This document shows, one piece after another, positions 29,515 to 43,204 of a stretch of 64,000 nt of DNA. Source of the DNA: Oncomelania hupensis (lineage: Eukaryota; Mollusca; Gastropoda; Littorinimorpha; Pomatiopsidae); NCBI GenBank assembly GCA_036898135.1, contig CM072516.1, forward strand, positions 66,034,672 through 66,098,671, written 5' to 3'. Numbering within the stretch: position 1 is the stretch's first letter; each line of letters opens with the position of its first letter. The notes beneath the pieces were generated by a model. That model did not search any database. It saw only the letters and a list, made by a program, of their open reading frames with translations, and was not told the DNA's origin. The position numbers and the translations under genes were made by a program.

Positions 29515-31160
29515 GTCCTGGGTAATTGTAGATTATAGTCACATAACTCTGACACTAGCGAACCAGTTGACGGTAAGGGGAAAATAATATGGTCACACGT
29601 TGGCCAATCCGGGATTCAAACCAGGTACCTTTCGGTTACTAGTGTGATAAGAGACTAGATTTATACAGCACACTAGCTTCTCGCCTAGTTTAGTCAGCTG
29701 TAACCTTAGTACAGTAATGTTACTCTGCAGCAGATGACAGAAGTCTGCTGTGGGCTACACTTTTCTATGCTGATGCTAGCGCAATAGGTAGTGACCTAAC
29801 GCAGCTTACGCATAGCAGTAGTACAGCCAATCAGGCCCAAGGGCTCTTAGGTTTACCAGTTCTACCCGGTTTAGGCAGACAGCGGAGGTAGTTTCATTCG
29901 TGTGGTAGACTGCAAGCAAGAAACAGCTACGCTCGAAGAGATCTCTCCACTGACAACGAAAAGCAGGAACTGTTGAAACTCTATTCAACCAAGTTAGCCA
30001 CGGCCTGACATTGTCAAAAGGTAAATGAACTAGCTTTTGTTTCATTGTGATGTATTGATATTATTGTTGAATTATGTTTTTGAAATTTGCCATGTTTAGA
30101 ATTGAATTGTTAGTCTAACGTTGCGTGACCACTTGGCGAACATGACCGGTTTGACACCATGTTGTAGACCCTACTGACCCACTGTTGTTTAGCCTATATG
30201 TATTCTTGCAGACCAGTGGCTGTACCAGAGAATGTGTATAATATTAATTATTTCTCTATGTGTATAGTTAGCCTTGATTTATATTTATATATGTATAGGA
30301 AATTAGAGTGGAGATTCCAGTGGACCACGGACTTAGCAGAGTGTTCGTCGCTTATATATAGATATGTGGAGCTAATCACTGAGAGCTACTTCGGCCTTCA
30401 GTGATCGAGACGCTCTGCACACACCTAGTATACACGGTGGTGCAGAATTTCGTCTCATATTTTGCAGACGAAGCAGGCATTGTGGGCCTGACCAGACGAA
30501 AGACAAGAAAAAGTCTTCACTGAAAGTCGGCCTGCATAGGCTTCTCAAGCACTGCGCGACGAGAGCCCACCAGTCAAGGAACAAGGAGAAGAATCCAAAA
30601 CAACGCAGCTCATCAAAGAATCAACCACAACACAGCTCTTCTAATTTTGAGCTAAGTCCAAATTGCTCAGTGCACCAAAACTATTAGCTAAGGACAACAA
30701 TAGTCCACTCTTCCAGAACTTTGACCCTTTGGGCAGAACGCATCAAGTGCCCGATGATGATACAGTAGCTGCATAGAACTATCAAGGAGCGAACCATTCA
30801 AATTGACATTTGAACTTTTAAGTTAGTATCGTACTTAGCAGATCGTGTATAGAGTAGAGGAAATAAATATGCGATATTTACTGTTAACAAGTGGCTGGAC
30901 TACCTATGTTTCATAGCCGTGTGAGAGCTAGTGTGACAGTGATCTTTTACCGTTTTTCTTTCTATCTCTGTACCCCAGCCTAAACACAGACCGAGCTAAA
31001 CTTATAAATGTATTAAGTTGAGTCACAGGGAGATTTACTAGCGATCCCCATCGACGATAGACGAGTGGGTAAAAGCATTCCATTGTGCAGAGCCCAGCAA
31101 CAATAGACCCACCGTCACAACTAGTAAGCCGCTCTACCAACTGAGCTACCCGGATCCTGT
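29515..31160 (-). mobile_element. tRNA-derived SINE split by a solo LTR
   Basis: The body and B-box part lie at 29515-29642 and the A-box part (complement of CCGGGTAGCTCAGTTGGTAG) at 31120-31160. Removing 29643-31119 and one ACTAG restores a SINE head collinear with the uninterrupted copy at 59773-59965. Confidence 0.82.
29643..31119 (+). mobile_element. Solo LTR, copy II
   Basis: The 1477-bp unit runs from TGTGATAAG to CCGTCACA and is flanked by ACTAG at 29638-29642 and 31120-31124. It is homologous to copies at 20.7 kb and 54.6 kb. An AATAAA near 30863 and conserved blocks such as GACATTGTCAAAAGGTAAAT (30008) and TTCTTGCAGACCAGTGGCTG (30201) are shared. It has no internal coding region. 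Confidence 0.9.
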
Positions 31161-31554
31161 ATTCTTACGACTTTTATATTCCTCAGCTTGATAAAAACAT
31201 CGTCATCTGTGATTGGTCAACTACACGAATATCAATTTTAGTCACACGCCACTTGGCCAATGAGATAAGAAGACACATGACTGTGGAAATCAATATAGAG
31301 ACAGTAGAGTATAGACTAATGGTGATGGCGTGTAGGATATTAAGCCTTTTGTCATCTAGATAGACGTGTATTAAAGAGCACACATTATTACTTGTCACAC
31401 TGAAAGACTTTCAGGCATTTGTCTAACGAATTTTGTCTGCCAGAGAGAGATGGGTTTAGGGAATGTCCAACCAAACTAGAGTGGAGCACAATATCGCAGT
31501 TTGCCCAAGTTCAGTTCGTATTATGTTGTCGCATTTAGTTCGCATATTGCAACC

Positions 31555-31556
31555 CC

Positions 31557-31613
<57 letters not shown>
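31555..31613. repeat. C run and CT microsatellite
   Basis: A C homopolymer joined to about 20 CT units. Confidence 0.95.
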
Positions 31614-31892
31614 TCTGTGTATGTGTGTGTATGAGTGATTGTTCTACTGTCGTTGTTGTTTCTTAAGTGGTAGGGAAAGTTAATCCGGTCCTTGTGATTT
31701 AGTGTTGCTTTGGTAGAAACAAACGTTTTGTACAGTACTGGTGGTATAGACTTTACATGATATGGCAGAAGAGTATATATCGCGACTGTCCCTTCCACGA
31801 GCGTGTGAATGTGTGTGTGTCTTCGCGCATGCGGCGCGTGTGTTTGCAGGGGCGAATGGCTATAAAGCAATAAACTGTCAAAGTCAAAGTCA

Positions 31893-33840
<1,948 letters not shown>

Positions 33841-33871
33841 CACAAAGCGCCTGTACATTAGCCTACACTTA

Positions 33872-34582
33872 TCACTTCTTCGCTCCTTTTCCTGTGGATG
33901 CTCTAAGGCCTGATTTGGCTCTCTGAAGCTGTCCTCCGCCCCCGCCAGTCTTTCCTATGGAGGGCAAACCTGTGGGTTCGTCTTTCATCGAGCAGATTGC
34001 GGGAAAGGCACCTTTAGAGGAGGATTTAGCTCCTCCCGCACCTCCTAGTTGGATTGTGGAGGTTGCCGCTGTCCCTCTTGCACTTTGTGGCGGTTTTTGC
34101 AGCGACTTTGAGTGCTGCCCTGCCCTCGACGGAGCTCGAGACGAGTCGGTGCTCTGTCGTACACTGCTTTGAGTAGTTGCTTCTCCACCGAGAGCTCCAA
34201 CCCCTCGCTTGGCAGTGTTGATTCCTTGCTGGGGACTGTAGGGAGTGGGGCTTCCTTTAACTGGGGGAGAATAGGCAGTAGGGGACGGGCTATGGTGACG
34301 CGAGCTGTTGGTGCTGTTGCTGTAATCACCAGGTTTGAAGATGTGTACGGGACTAGCTGTGAGCGGACGCTGTACGCCTGTACCGCTGAAACCCTTTGTA
34401 GTGAACGCTGGCTGCTCCTGCTGCTGTTGTTGGTACACGCGGTTCTTGAGCAGCAAGTCCTTAATGTCTTTGACGTCGTTGTGCATCTGCTTGTTCTGGT
34501 CCCGCAGTTGCCGCATCTCTTCGTAGTTCTGCCGCATCACTTCCCGCATCCGTTCCACCTCTTGTCGCATCGCCCGCGTCGC
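33872..34582 (-). CDS. Coiled-coil gene terminal exon
   Basis: The acceptor is TGATGTGCAG, and TGA is at 33872-33874. It encodes 236 residues: the end of the coiled coil ([20 protein letters not shown], then [13 protein letters not shown]), a QQQQQ tract, and a basic Ser/Pro/Gly tail ending STGKGAKK. Confidence 0.82.
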   Translation of the reverse strand, partial: ATRAMRQEVERMREVMRQNYEEMRQLRDQNKQMHNDVKDIKDLLLKNRVYQQQQQEQPAFTTKGFSGTGVQRPLTASPVHIFKPGDYSNSTNSSRHHSPSPTAYSPPVKGSPTPYSPQQGINTAKRGVGALGGEATTQSSVRQSTDSSRAPSRAGQHSKSLQKPPQSARGTAATSTIQLGGAGGAKSSSKGAFPAICSMKDEPTGLPSIGKTGGGGGQLQRAKSGLRASTGKGAKK

Positions 34583-36375
34583 CTGCACATCACACAATAA
34601 TAGCGTAGTTCACATAAGTACTTTTGTTTCATGTTTAGTCCTTTTGTTTCATGTTTAGTCTTTTCCTAGATTGATATCAATATACAATTTACTCTTTTCC
34701 TCGCTCTCTTTCTCTCTCTCACATACACACAAACACACACACACAGCTGAGCACTCCTGAACGACCAATAGGAGTGGTTGCTGTGTGTGTTCATGTAATT
34801 TCATGGCACTGATCACCCGTTTAGTACATGAGCGTCAGGATCTTTAAACTCCGTGTAATGGAATGCATGGGTGCATGAGAATGAAATCAAACTACATCTG
34901 CAATGTGACTCAAAGTATATTTGATAGTGACTTGCAACAACCAACATGTTTGTGGCATGTTCAGTTCTCAGAGGTACAAGAAGCATCCCAGACACAAGCA
35001 TCTACCCAAATGACAAAAAGGCATGAAACTCTTTGTTTGGGGCGGAAGATTCCAATGTAGCACTGAGTAATAGCTAATTTAAAAAAAATAGTGAACATAC
35101 CTTGTCCAACTCTTCTCTGAACTTGGCGTGCATGGAACCTCTCTCCTCCTCCATCTCTTTGATTCTGGTGGTCTGTTCCTCAATGATGTGCGCTGCTCGC
35201 TGGAGTTCGTGCTCCATGCTGCCGAGGCGATCCTTCAGCTGCTTGATCTCGTCAGACAGGCGAGCGATCTCCTCGTTCTGCTCTTTGTACAACGAGTCCG
35301 TCTCCAGATTCTGGAAAAAGGAAAGTAAAGAGGCAATACAATACAATACAATACAATACAATACAATACAATACAATACAACGCAATGCAATGTTATTCA
35401 TCTCAATTGAAGCAAGTAAATTACTTACAATATAACATGGGTGATTGCAGCTACACAGCGCAAAGAATTGTTTAATTAAAGTTTGTATTTCATTTCAAGT
35501 ACACTTCTTGTCATCCCTGAAGGTGAAATTCGGGGTTGTTTTCTCAGTGAAAGCGCTGCTCCATCCAGGACAAGGAAAGAATAAGACCTACGAACCCTCC
35601 TAACTCCTTATCCAAATTGCACAGTAATAATTACCAGACATTTTGAAGCAGTATGCTTGATAGCGCTCTCAGCCAATGTTTTGGTCCGCTGGTCAGGTTC
35701 TAATTATGACTTAATTTCAATCCTAATGTATCCGTAATTCATACCTGCTTTTCATGGCGGACTCTGCCAATCTGTTTATGGAGCTTGTGGGCGTACTCTT
35801 CAGTCTGTCTCACCAGTTTCTTCAGCTCCTCAATCTCAGACACCTGTGAAACGGCAATGTTCAATTAACGATTTAAAACGCTCATTAATAGAAACAAAGT
35901 AAGAATAACTGGGGTTTTCCGAAAGAAAGAAAAAGAAGAGCAAAAACCTATACCTTGCTTTCTATCTGCCTGTCTTTCTCCTCGCTGGCTTTGACTAAAG
36001 TCTGTATCCTGTCGTCTCTATTGACCATGGAGTCTTTCAGGTCCTCGATTTCCGCTTCTTTGGCCACAATGACGGCATCTTTCTCCTTGCGTAGCTTCCC
36101 CTTCTCGTCCTTGTGTTGTTTATCTTCAACCTGCAGTCGCAGTCTCAATGCTTCGATTTGGCCCTCCAGCACCTGAACATTAAGATGGTTGCAGAAGAGC
36201 AGATGAGATTATTTGGTGGGTGAAGTATTTGAATGCCTCACATGATATACGTTTAATATTATAATAATAACAACAACAACAGCTCCTCCTCATCCTCCTT
36301 CTGCTTCCCCCACTCCCACCACCTCCACCTCTGCCGCCACCACCACCACCCCACCGCTACTACTACTACTACTAT

Positions 36376-36428
<53 letters not shown>

Positions 36429-37097
36429 TCATTATCGTCGTCGTCATCATCATCATCATCATCTCCTTCACCTTCATCATCATCATTATCATCATCATCA
36501 TCTTCTTCAACATCATCATCGTCGTCTTCGTCTCTACCTTGTTCATGTTCAGCACACCCTGCAGCATGCTGTTGGCCTCGTCATCCGTGAGGTCATCATC
36601 TGACGTCACCGAGACCTTTGAAGACGCAAGTGGTGGCATAGGGTCAACACCGCTAGGGAAAAGGATGTCGTGGTTGGGGGTGGAGGGTCGGGGTGTGATA
36701 CCCGTACCCTTAACACTGAGCTTGTCACTCTGAAGTAAACCCACGCAAAATTTATTTATACAAAGAAACGATTTAGGGGAAAATCCATAAACTGTACACT
36801 CCTCCTCCTCCTCCTGCTACTACTACTACTATTGTTACTACTGCAACTACTCCGACTACTGCTGTCGCTGTTGTTGCTACTACTACTACTGCTACTCCTC
36901 CTCCTACTACTACTGCTACTACTACTCCTACTACTATTGTTACTACTGCTACTGCTACTACTATGACTACTGCTGGTGCTGTTGTTGCTACTACTACTAC
37001 TAGTACTGTTACTACTACTACTACTGTTACTACAATAACAACAACCACAGTAACAACAACAATAACAACAACAACAGCAACTACTACTACTACTGCA

Positions 37098-37164
<67 letters not shown>

Positions 37165-37757
37165 TCACTCCTCGATTACTTCAGAGCAAGAACCCCGTTC
37201 TTTTAAAACCCAAAACAACAATCAACTATTCAGCACATTTTCATTAGGCCTAGACCTATATATATATACTAGTGGTTTTGTACCCTGGCAAGCCAGGGTA
37301 CACAGGTTGCTGTTTAAAATGTAGACAGAGAGACAACTGTTGTCTGCGAGTTTCATTTGGACGATGATACCTCCCCATATCCCCCTTGATACCTCCACAT
37401 ACCCCACCCCCCTGATATCTCCCCGTCCCCCCCCATTATACCTCACCATACCCCCTTGATACCTCCCCGAACCCACTTGATACCTCACCATACCCCCTTG
37501 ATACCTTCCGTACCCCCCTTGTAACCTACCTGTACCCTCCTTGATACTTCCCCGTTGATCGTTTCGCAGGTATGGATGAAAGGACTCGACCATCGTTAGT
37601 TAAATTAACGTCCCCCAACACCATGGAAATATTGGGGACTCGACCCTCACCATACCCCCTTATATATACCCGTATCCCCGTTATGCCTACCCACGCCCCT
37701 TTAAACCTACCCGTAGCCCCTTTTACCTACACGTACCACCCCCATCCCGATCCTTGG

Positions 37758-37810
<53 letters not shown>

Positions 37811-37883
37811 ATATTGAATATAGAATAATACAAATAGAAATCATAAAAAAACACCAAGGTTTTAAAAGAAAATTAGATATAAG

Positions 37884-37947
<64 letters not shown>

Positions 37948-38538
37948 TTATTATTATTATTATTATTAGTTTATAAATAATAATTAAAAAAAATAATAAA
38001 TTAAAGATAAAAAGCCTAAATTAAAAAGAAAAACTAAATTAAAAAGAAAAATATCCATATTGTAGTGTAAAAAAAAAAAATTGCCCGCGTGAGCTTTGAA
38101 CTTGGGTCGCCCTGCACGGTAGGCGAATGTTTTACTACGTAAGCTACGAAGGCTTCCTAGAAAGACCATCAATTATTTGGTCTATATGGGAAAACGTGCT
38201 GAAACCTCAATTTGATTTTTAATGGAAGCGCGCGGAATGAGGCTATTGCAGTTTGTGGACATTTTGTTTATTTATTTATCTCAGAAACGGTTAAACGTTC
38301 GGTAAGGAAATGTCGGCTATAACGATTTCACTGGTTTTGAGCACACAGCAGGCCGATCCGTAGCGCCCAGCACCTGCCCAGATCAGCGTCCATACGGACA
38401 AACTTTATAGTAGAGGCGAAGAAGGACTTCCGGCTAAGCAATTTATATATATAGATATTTAAAAAAAAGGTCTAAATGTATATCACACTAGAAAATCGTC
38501 CCTATCCCGCACCCCGCCCCCTCCCCATTTCTCTCTCG

Positions 38539-38578
<40 letters not shown>

Positions 38579-38863
38579 TTCTCTCTTCCTAAACCCTTGT
38601 AAAGGAAAAAATTGAACTTAAAGAATAAGTGTAAATATTAAATTCGAAATCAGGTAATATGATGGTTAGTTGTAGTCCAATAAAGAAAGACATAAGTATG
38701 AAAGATCAGAGAACAAAGAAACAAACATCAAGACATTAAATATATAAAAAATAATACAATTTTATCAATGATTGAATGAATGAATGGATGAAATTTACCT
38801 TCATGGTTAAAGAACGCATGTCATGATGCTGGGTCATGACCCCGCCACTGGCCATTCCGATGG
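33872..38863 (-). CDS. Coiled-coil protein gene, last six exons (5' end not found)
   Basis: Exons at 38863-38799, 36729-36538, 36172-35954, 35843-35745, 35310-35101 and 34582-33872 are all flanked by good AG/GT sites; the internal junctions are phase 0. Together they give 497 C-terminal residues. The first ~85 are acidic and Ser/Thr/Pro-rich ([13 protein letters not shown], then [20 protein letters not shown]). About 240 residues follow of heptad-rich Glu/Lys/Leu coiled coil. The last ~180 are basic, Ser/Pro/Gly/Gln-rich and probably disordered. It is likely a structural or scaffold protein that forms dimers; I do not recognise the family. The first exon found starts two bases into a codon, so more exons lie upstream. 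The large intron at 36.7-38.8 kb holds triplet repeats. Confidence 0.75.
34730..35095. other. Intron with no recognised element
   Basis: A short CA repeat is near 34722-34746. A 26-base segment near 34824 (ATGAGCGTCAGGATCTTTAA) recurs at 51972, suggesting a dispersed repeat. Confidence 0.5.
35101..35310 (-). CDS. Coiled-coil gene exon
   Basis: Seventy codons of coiled coil ([20 protein letters not shown] onward), with acceptor CTTTTTCCAG and donor AAG/GTATGT, phase 0 at both ends. Confidence 0.85.
35336..35383. repeat. AATAC pentanucleotide repeat
   Basis: About nine tandem AATAC units, the last ones mutated, just upstream (in transcript sense) of the acceptor of exon 35310-35101. Confidence 0.92.
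35745..35843 (-). CDS. Coiled-coil gene exon
   Basis: Thirty-three codons ([20 protein letters not shown] onward). The acceptor is CGTTTCACAG and the donor is AAGCAG/GTATGA. Phase 0 on both sides. Confidence 0.85.
35954..36172 (-). CDS. Coiled-coil gene exon
   Basis: Seventy-three codons ([20 protein letters not shown] onward, ending [10 protein letters not shown]), with acceptor ATGTTCAG and donor AAG/GTATAG. Heptads of Leu/Ile are clear. Confidence 0.85.
36355..36532. repeat. CTA/CAT trinucleotide repeats
   Basis: CTA repeats at 36355-36428, then CAT/CGT runs to about 36525, immediately downstream of the donor of exon 36729-36538. Confidence 0.92.
36538..36729 (-). CDS. Coiled-coil gene exon
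   Basis: Sixty-four codons ([20 protein letters not shown] onward, ending [10 protein letters not shown]) with an acidic [12 protein letters not shown] patch. The acceptor is TTACTTCAG and the donor is AACAAG/GTAGAG. Confidence 0.82.
36797..37163. repeat. Large imperfect trinucleotide tract
   Basis: About 370 bp of CTA, CTG, CTC and ACA triplets with interruptions, including a strand-switch near 37030-37080 from CTA to ACAA-type units. Apparent long polyvaline or polythreonine reading frames here are artefacts of the repeat. Confidence 0.95.
37262..38458. mobile_element. Possible composite repeat with a tRNA-like segment
   Basis: This region is unlike its surroundings. TATATATATAC at the left and TATATATATAG at the right bracket a C-rich stretch of degenerate CCTTGATACCTCCCCATACC units (37370-37560), TAC and AAT microsatellites (37755-37811, 37880-37947), and a tRNA-like minus-strand segment near 38088-38162. 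An inverted pair GTACCCTGGC/GCCAGGGTAC lies at 37281-37303. The element boundaries and class are uncertain. Confidence 0.35.
38088..38162 (-). repeat. tRNA-like segment (pseudogene or SINE head)
   Basis: On the minus strand, GGAAGCCTTCGTAGCTTACG (A-box-like) is followed by GACCCAAGTTCAAAGCTCAC (B-box-like). The acceptor stem does not pair well and the A box has an insertion, so it is not called as a working tRNA gene. Confidence 0.45.
38799..38863 (-). CDS. Coiled-coil gene, most upstream exon found
   Basis: The acceptor is TATTTTGTTTCAG and the donor is ATGAAG/GTAAAT. It encodes [21 protein letters not shown] after two bases that finish a codon from an unseen exon. Joins in phase to exon 36729-36538. 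Confidence 0.75.
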
Positions 38864-38982
38864 CTGAAACAAAATATTTAATAAAGCAATCAAGTTAATC
38901 AATCAAACAATCAAAACAGTCAATCTTCGCCTCCACCATTTCGCAAACTTCCTGCTACACATCCTTTCTCCTCTCCATTCCA

Positions 38983-38984
<2 letters not shown>

Positions 38985-39057
<73 letters not shown>

Positions 39058-39145
39058 TCGTTCTTTCTTTCCACCATCTCTTCTGACAAACTGTTTCGAC
39101 CTACAAAGAAGATGAGAGGAGACTAGACGCAGACAGAGACAGACA

Positions 39146-39183
<38 letters not shown>
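38985..39183. repeat. CT and GA microsatellites
   Basis: A CT run at 38985-39052 and a GA run at 39149-39182. Confidence 0.95.
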
Positions 39184-39186
<3 letters not shown>

Positions 39187-39593
39187 CCGACGGACCTTAA
39201 TTTGGCCCGCTCTGATTTCCGATCATAACAACGTAGGGTTTTCCAGATAAGTCTGGAAATACAAAACCTAAGGCTGAAATGAAGAAGGCGCAAGCCCGGC
39301 TATATATTTCTGAAAGACGTGTACAAAAGCATTAAGCTTACACGGCAGTACATTCAATGGCTGACGTCACCAAATGACAATGTAATGAATGTGATAGTGA
39401 GCTTTCAAACTGATCCGAGTCGGTCTTAAATAAAAGTCTATACTATAGGTCTACTACTCTGAAGGAATCGTAGACAGCATTTTCTTTTAAATTAACCTTG
39501 CTGCCCCATTGAATGAATGCTCGTGCATGAAATAATTGAAATGTCATGTTTCTTCCAACGAGTCAGTCTTTCTGTCAGTGTGACTGGCCGCCT
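39184..39593. other. Intergenic or intron sequence
   Basis: No recognisable feature. Confidence 0.4.
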
Positions 39594-41545
39594 CTTTTAG
39601 AACTGTTCGGAGGAAGATGTTCTCAAGGTAATAAAGCGATCAAAACCTAAGTCGTCCGCTGTCGACCCCATGCCTTCAGCACTCATGTTTGAGTTCTTGG
39701 ATGTAATTCTTCCTATCATTGCGCTACTTATCAACAGCAGCTTGCAAACCTGCCTAATTGCTTGAAGACTGCAGTCATAAGGCCTTTACTTAAGAAAACG
39801 AACCTGGACCCAAGTACACTGAACAATTACAACCGGTGTCAAACCTCCCTTACTTGTCAAAGCTCTTTGAGCGAGATGTGGCCGACCAGCTAGTTCTTCA
39901 TTTGAATGTCAATGGTCTAGTGCATAAAGTTCCAGTCTGCCTACCGTTCGGGCTTCAACACGGAGACAGCATTACTTCCAGTAATTAATGATCTACTGTG
40001 CAGTGTAAATTATGGGAAGGTAGTCCTACTGAATTTGAGCGCTTTCTTTGATGCTCTTGATCATCGTCCCCTTCTAGACTCAAAATTGAGAATAATATTG
40101 AGGGCGTGACCCTGCACTGGTTCTCTTCCTATGTGGCCAGTCGGTACCAGCATGCGAGAGTTGGTTTGGAAAGTTCAGAGGACACTTTGTTGAGCTATGG
40201 TGTACCCCAAGGCTCGGTTATTGATCCGCTGCTTTTCACTGTATATACCCTTCGGTTAGGCAGGTTCATAGACAGGCACCAAATATCCAGACAGCACTTT
40301 GCTGACGATTCCCAGCTCCAACCAACATTTTCTCCGGATCCGATCTCTGTGGCCTCTGCTCTCAAAAACATGGAGGAGTGCTGAGTAACATGAAAACATG
40401 GATGACAGCAAACAAACAAAAAACTAAATGATGACAAGATTGAGGCATTGTTGTGCTGCTCCCCTTTATAACCAGAAGGCAGTGTCAATGGATCACATTC
40501 AGATCGGTTATTCTACAATAGAATTGTCCACCACTGTCAGAGACTTGTCTTCATATTGATTCAAATCCTGACATGTCATTTCACATCACATCAATCTTGA
40601 GAACTTGGTATTGTCACCTTCGCTCACTTGGAAGACTGCGCCTCTTTCTTACTCAGTCAGCAGCAAATGCCATTGCAATTTATCTCATTTTCTCAGGCTT
40701 GATTATTGCAACAATGCCCTCTGGGGTTTGCCCTGCTCACAATCCAATCGCCTTCAGAAGATAGAGAGTACAGCTGTACGCATTGTTACTAGACCCAACA
40801 AAAGAGAACATATAACTCCGGTTTTACGCTACCTGCACTGGCTCGTTGTTGCAAAGAGAATTGACTATAAAATCCTCTTTATTACATGTGTGTCGGATAG
40901 CGCAGTGGTTGGAGCACTCGCTACTGTGTCGCAAGTTAAGCATCGTCCAGGGCGGTTAGCACTTGGATGGGTGACCGCAAAACGTAAAGCGACAAATAAC
41001 AACGCCCCCATGCCCAGTTGACTCAACTGTGACTGAGTACCTACTCTCTTAAGGGTGGGGAAGGTAAAGCAGCGAGGGAGAGAGATGGGCATCACCCTCA
41101 TTACGCTGGCCCAAGATAAGTGTGATCTCCAACATCACGCTCCCCTACGGCCACAAGGCTATGGGACTACCTTTACCTTTTACCTTATTACATATTAGTG
41201 TGTAAACAAAACAGCTCCTGAACATCTTCAAGAATGTATTAACATTTATGCTCCTTCTCGCCCTCTCCGCTCATCGTCAACATCATGGTTTGTAGTGGCT
41301 GGTAAAAGAGAGGACACTGAAAAGAAGCGATCTAGGGCCAGGCCAGTCAAAAATGCTGCACCTACCCTCCGGAATACGATACCAGACAATATTAAATCGG
41401 CAACGCTTTTTTGCCGGAAACTCAAGACCTGCCTATTTTCACGACAGTAACTAGTACATTTTTTCTTGCGCCCCGAGCATTTCTCTGCGACATGGGGTTG
41501 TGAGCCATACAAGTGGACATTGGATTGTATTGGATTGTCTGTCAA
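39594..41545 (+). mobile_element. L2/CR1-like LINE, degraded
   Basis: Reverse transcriptase remnants appear in order: VIRPLLKKTNLDPSTLNNYN near 39775, a degraded motif A region near 40030-40080, motif B YGVPQGSVIDPLLFTVYT and motif C HFADDSQL at 40190-40320, and the conserved C-terminal RNTIPDNIKSATLF...LKTCLFSRQ near 41370-41450. It ends in TTGGATTG tandem units. Several frameshifts disable it. A 5S-derived SINE interrupts it at 40890-41192. Confidence 0.85.
40890..41192 (+). mobile_element. 5S-derived SINE inserted in the L2-like LINE
   Basis: The unit starts GTGTCGGATAGCGCAGTGGT, contains GGTTAGCACTTGGATGGGTG from 5S rRNA, and ends in TTTACC-type repeats. TTATTACAT occurs on both sides, as a 9-bp target duplication, and the LINE coding frame resumes after it. 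Confidence 0.9.
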
Positions 41546-41734
41546 ATGACTCGACTATACAATATAACTCTTTCATGGATAAAGACAAATGAACAATTAG
41601 AACCGTGATTTACTGTTAATTTCTCTATTAATTAAGCTTGGAATTATTATAATTATTTTCCAGTTGGTCCATAATTCTATTCAAAATTTCTCAACTGTGT
41701 TGTTTTAAAAGATAAGCAAACATATAGAACATAT

Positions 41735-41975
41735 AGTACCATGCATGTTAAACGCGATTCCCGCAGGGGAGGCACTTATGTGACAGAGGTACGAGACTTT
41801 TCAGGCCACCGAGGGTTTTTTCCGGGTACTCCGGTTTCCTCCCTCCATTTTATAATGGCATTGGATGCAGTCTATTTAACATTTCAAAAATATATTTCGT
41901 CTTCTAATAGCGACTTGCCTTTACCACCATATGTTTGAAAGAAGAATGTGTGTTTGTTGTGGATATAGTAGTGTC
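41735..41975 (+). mobile_element. tRNA-derived SINE, left part
   Basis: It begins within the B-box region (GCGATTCCCGCAGGGGAGGC) and contains the central block CACCGAGGGTTTTTTCCGGG, then the GATCTGCCTTTACCACC-like part. It stops at GTGTC, where the 4.4-kb hAT-type unit begins. It continues at 46387. Confidence 0.78.
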
Positions 41976-42079
41976 CAGGGGCGGACGAGGGAAAGGTTTC
42001 CGGGGTTTCCGGGGTTTCCGGACCCCCCCCCCCCCTCCCCCAGCCCCCCAAAAAAGGAAAAAAAAGAAGAAGAAGAAGA

Positions 42080-42346
<267 letters not shown>

Positions 42347-42469
42347 TTAAAAAGAAAATTTAATTATTTATTTTTGTTTAAGGGAGGGGGTTGGGGGGGG
42401 GGGGCGCCACGAGCGGAAGAAATACAGAAAGAAAACGATATTCCTAATGGATAATATAACGGATTACGA

Positions 42470-42682
42470 CAGGAGTGCCCAATACGTCGATCGCGATAGA
42501 CCGGTCCATCGCGAAGGCAGTGTGACTGAGTAGATCGCGTAGCAGTAAAAAAAAAAAAATTGACATCAGCCTATTATATGACTATATATTTGTTTTGCAT
42601 TTTGGTGGTTGGTAGATCATTTTGGCTTGGTCATTTTAAAAGTCGCTCGCATGCTGAAAAAGTCATAGTGTGGGCAACCCTG
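42470..42682. mobile_element. hAT-like MITE
   Basis: The left end is CAGGAGTGCCCAATACGTCG and the right end is the complement of CAGGGTTGCCCACACTATGA. The 8-bp flanks GATTACGA and GCTTACGT match at six of eight positions, as expected for an old 8-bp duplication. GATCGCGATAGACCGG and TTTTAAAAGTCGCTCGCATG are recognisable hAT terminal-region sequence. Confidence 0.75.
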
Positions 42683-43204
42683 GCTTACGTTGATGTTTTA
42701 GCAAAAAGACAAATGGCCAAAGTTCCGTCCCTTTGCTTGCTTATTCCGACTCGCGCCAGCGCTTCAAAATGCCGCGAACGCCGTCGTTGAAGCCTTCTGA
42801 TTCGAAAGGTGTGGCAAAGCTCAGTAAATATTTTTTAAGCAAATGAGGTAATTATTATTTTGATAATTTAATCTTACAAGTAAATAACATATCCTATCCT
42901 ATCCTATCCTATCCCATAACTCGGAGGTCGTATGGGCACCACAGATGATCGTTTAACCAGCGTACTCCATCTTTCCCTGTCCTCAGCAACCCTGATTGTT
43001 TCGCTCAGTGTCAAACCAGTCCATTCTCGAATGTTGTCCTCCCACCTCTTTTTTGGTCTCCCTCTTCTTCTACCTCCTTCCACTGTGCCTTGCAGGATGG
43101 TCTTTGCAAGACCTGATGATCTGGTGACGTGGCCATACCCTCAGAGTTTCCGTTTTTTCACAAGTGTGAGCAGGTCATCGTATTGTCCAATGGCTTGTGT
43201 GATG

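Noticed and set aside
36259..37247. Long polyvaline and polythreonine reading frames
   Set aside because: They are produced entirely by CTA/CTG/ACA triplet arrays and have no splice or conservation support.
36355..37947. A CRISPR array or other regularly spaced repeat
   Set aside because: Repeats are contiguous simple triplets without spacers, and the genome is eukaryotic.
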